Positions 62,786 through 64,000 of a DNA stretch of 64,000 nt are shown piece after piece. The notes below the pieces were generated by a model. It had not been told where the DNA came from and ran no database searches. It was given only the letters and a program-made list of their open reading frames with translations. The number at the start of each line of letters is the position of its first letter. The stretch's first letter is position 1. The position numbers were made by a program, and so were the translations under genes. The DNA comes from Alphaproteobacteria bacterium (lineage in GTDB: Bacteria; Pseudomonadota; Alphaproteobacteria; DSM-16000; Inquilinaceae): the NCBI GenBank assembly GCA_028281925.1, contig JANQIX010000008.1, positions 1 through 64,000 of the forward strand, given 5' to 3'.

Positions 62786-63357
62786 ACGCTCTCCGGTTCC
62801 CTCACGACCGCTTCGCCTACGGGACATCGAAGATGTGCTGGATCGTGTCGACCGCCTTGTCAAAGTTGGCCCGCTGCCCGCCATCCCGATCGGCCAGCAG
62901 CACCAATTGCGACATTGACTTAACAAATCAAGGGAATGTTCGTGATTTGCGTTCGCAATACCAATCGCGTCATCGGCAAGATCTGTCGATCTCCAGATCA
63001 GAAATGCGTAACGAAAAGCATGAATGGGGGCATGCCATCGATCGATCCTTGCCTTCGATGCGATTCAGCGAAATCACGCTGGACTGCGCTGTGACCCTGG
63101 ATAGACTGCTTGGATCGTTAACCGTAAGTCAGGGAGCGCGCAGGATGCCAAACAGCGTCGGCACAACCGTCGTGCGGCGGCTCGCGCCTATCCCGGCTTT
63201 TTTGCAGCCGGAGTCTGCCCGTGACCGCGGCAACTCCTAGAGGACTCATCGGGATGGAATTCATCCGCGCCTTCACCCCGCTGCCGAACCGTTAGCTGCT
63301 CCGGCCCCGATCCCGGCCCGGAGCAACATCCGGACAGCCTGAGATCGGAGCCAGATC
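62786..63357. other. 572-bp intergenic region, no confident gene
   Basis: No frame with coding character. The middle (62910-63010) is comparatively AT-rich, with a TTGACT-like box and a small inverted repeat GATCTG-N8-CAGATC near 62980-63000. It probably holds the promoter of the ABC exporter gene at 63358. Nothing else was recognised. Confidence 0.4.
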
Positions 63358-64000
63358 ATGACCGTCGCAGAAGCCCAATTGGGCCTGCAGGGCGACGAGC
63401 CCGAACGAAAACAGACAATCACCTTCACTGACGCCTTTGCGTTCGGTTGGCGTTACTGGCGCCGCCATCCGTGGGCGATCGCATTCCTGCTGGTCTGCGC
63501 CACGGTCGGGCCGGTGCTGCTGGACGTGCTGGGCCCGCTGTTCACCGGCTACATGGTGGACGCTCTGACCGACGGCGAGGCGCGAGCATTGGGCGAGCCG
63601 CTGTTGTGGCTGGGGCTCTACCTGGTCACGGCGGGCATCTATGTCACGCTGAAGCATGCCGGCGATTTCGTCTGGATCCGCCTGGCGGCCGACGTCATGC
63701 ACCGGCTGACGCAGGACGGCTTCCGGCGCGTTCAGAGCTATTCGACCGACTGGCACGCCAACAACTTCGCCGGTTCGACCGTGCGGTCGCTGACCCGCGG
63801 CATGTGGGCGTTCGACCAGTTCGGCGACGTGCTCTACGTCAACATGATCCCGATGACGACGGTGCTGACCGGCGTGGCCATCGCACTGACCGTGCGGTTC
63901 CCCCTCGTCGGTGCGCTGGCCATCGCCTTCATCATCCTGTTCGGCGCCGTCAGCATCTGGATGGCCACCGTCTGGGCGAAGCCGGCGATCACCGAGACGA
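63358..64000 (+). CDS. ABC exporter, N-terminal membrane domain (gene runs off the right edge)
   Basis: ATG 63358 follows CGGAG and the frame is open to base 64000 (214 codons). A charged N-terminus (TFTDAFAFGWRYWRRHPW) leads into membrane helices AIAFLLVCATVGPVLLDVL, LGLYLVTAGIYVTLKHA and LTGVAIALTVRFPLVGALAIAFIIL. The loop HANNFAGSTVRSLTRGMWAFDQF corresponds to the coupling-helix region of type I ABC exporters. The ATPase domain should follow outside the window. Substrate unknown. Confidence 0.85.
   Translation, partial: MTVAEAQLGLQGDEPERKQTITFTDAFAFGWRYWRRHPWAIAFLLVCATVGPVLLDVLGPLFTGYMVDALTDGEARALGEPLLWLGLYLVTAGIYVTLKHAGDFVWIRLAADVMHRLTQDGFRRVQSYSTDWHANNFAGSTVRSLTRGMWAFDQFGDVLYVNMIPMTTVLTGVAIALTVRFPLVGALAIAFIILFGAVSIWMATVWAKPAITET

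Overview
This is a GC-rich alphaproteobacterial chromosome segment. I would place it near Rhodospirillales-type environmental bacteria. The evidence is an FzlA-like glutathione-S-transferase-fold cell-division protein, a DUF2336 protein, alphaproteobacterial pentapeptide-repeat proteins, an NnrU protein, and a complete ethylmalonyl-CoA pathway operon. GTG and TTG starts are common and most are backed by good Shine-Dalgarno sequences. I saw no rRNA, tRNA or CRISPR array.

Layout. 1-12.2 kb: end of a TPR gene, a PAS/GGDEF diguanylate cyclase followed by a DUF2336 gene, LysR regulators, an FzlA-like gene, an SDR, an alpha/beta hydrolase, two tandem pentapeptide-repeat paralogues with an operator-like region upstream, and an exported TPR protein. 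12.3-20.3 kb: an NAD-dependent epimerase-like gene, then a tight six-gene minus-strand operon. In transcription order this operon encodes a fatty-acid alpha-dioxygenase-like heme protein, a P450-like protein, an Old Yellow Enzyme with a cysteine cluster, a membrane-anchored diheme cytochrome c, a small membrane protein and a patatin phospholipase. It reads as an oxylipin-type lipid-oxidation system. 20.5-25.8 kb: a defence-like island with a RES/Xre toxin-antitoxin pair behind a 21-bp palindrome and a TIR-NB-ARC-WD40 STAND protein with 14 near-identical WD repeats. 25.8-31.7 kb: enolase-superfamily dehydratase with a broken duplicate, alcohol dehydrogenase, nitroreductase, hydrolase and small genes. 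31.8-36.3 kb: a large exported VWA protein with nine 88-residue tandem repeats and a GH16 glycosidase.

36.4-40.3 kb is a mosaic: a decayed IS630 element, a lower-GC membrane protein gene, a translationally overlapping pair (DUF6610-like protein and cysteine-cluster protein), and a YhhQ-type queuosine-precursor transporter. 40.5-48.3 kb holds the ethylmalonyl-CoA operon mcd-mch-ecm-meaB-ccr, with the crotonyl-CoA carboxylase/reductase carrying an unusual C-terminal CBS pair. 48.7-53 kb: RTX protein, AraC regulator, an alpha/beta hydrolase with a Cys at the nucleophile position, and a decayed flavodoxin-fold oxidoreductase. 53-64 kb: glycogen phosphorylase and lactate dehydrogenase in one operon, an MFS transporter, an SDR plus fumarylacetoacetate-hydrolase pair, a GNAT and a methyltransferase that overlap tail to tail, a small membrane protein, NnrU, and the start of an ABC exporter.

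The strongest candidates for undescribed biology are the alpha-dioxygenase operon, the CCR-CBS fusion, the two-propeller TIR-NB-ARC-WD40 protein and the DUF6610-like/cysteine-cluster pair. All assignments come from reading motifs; no database search was run.
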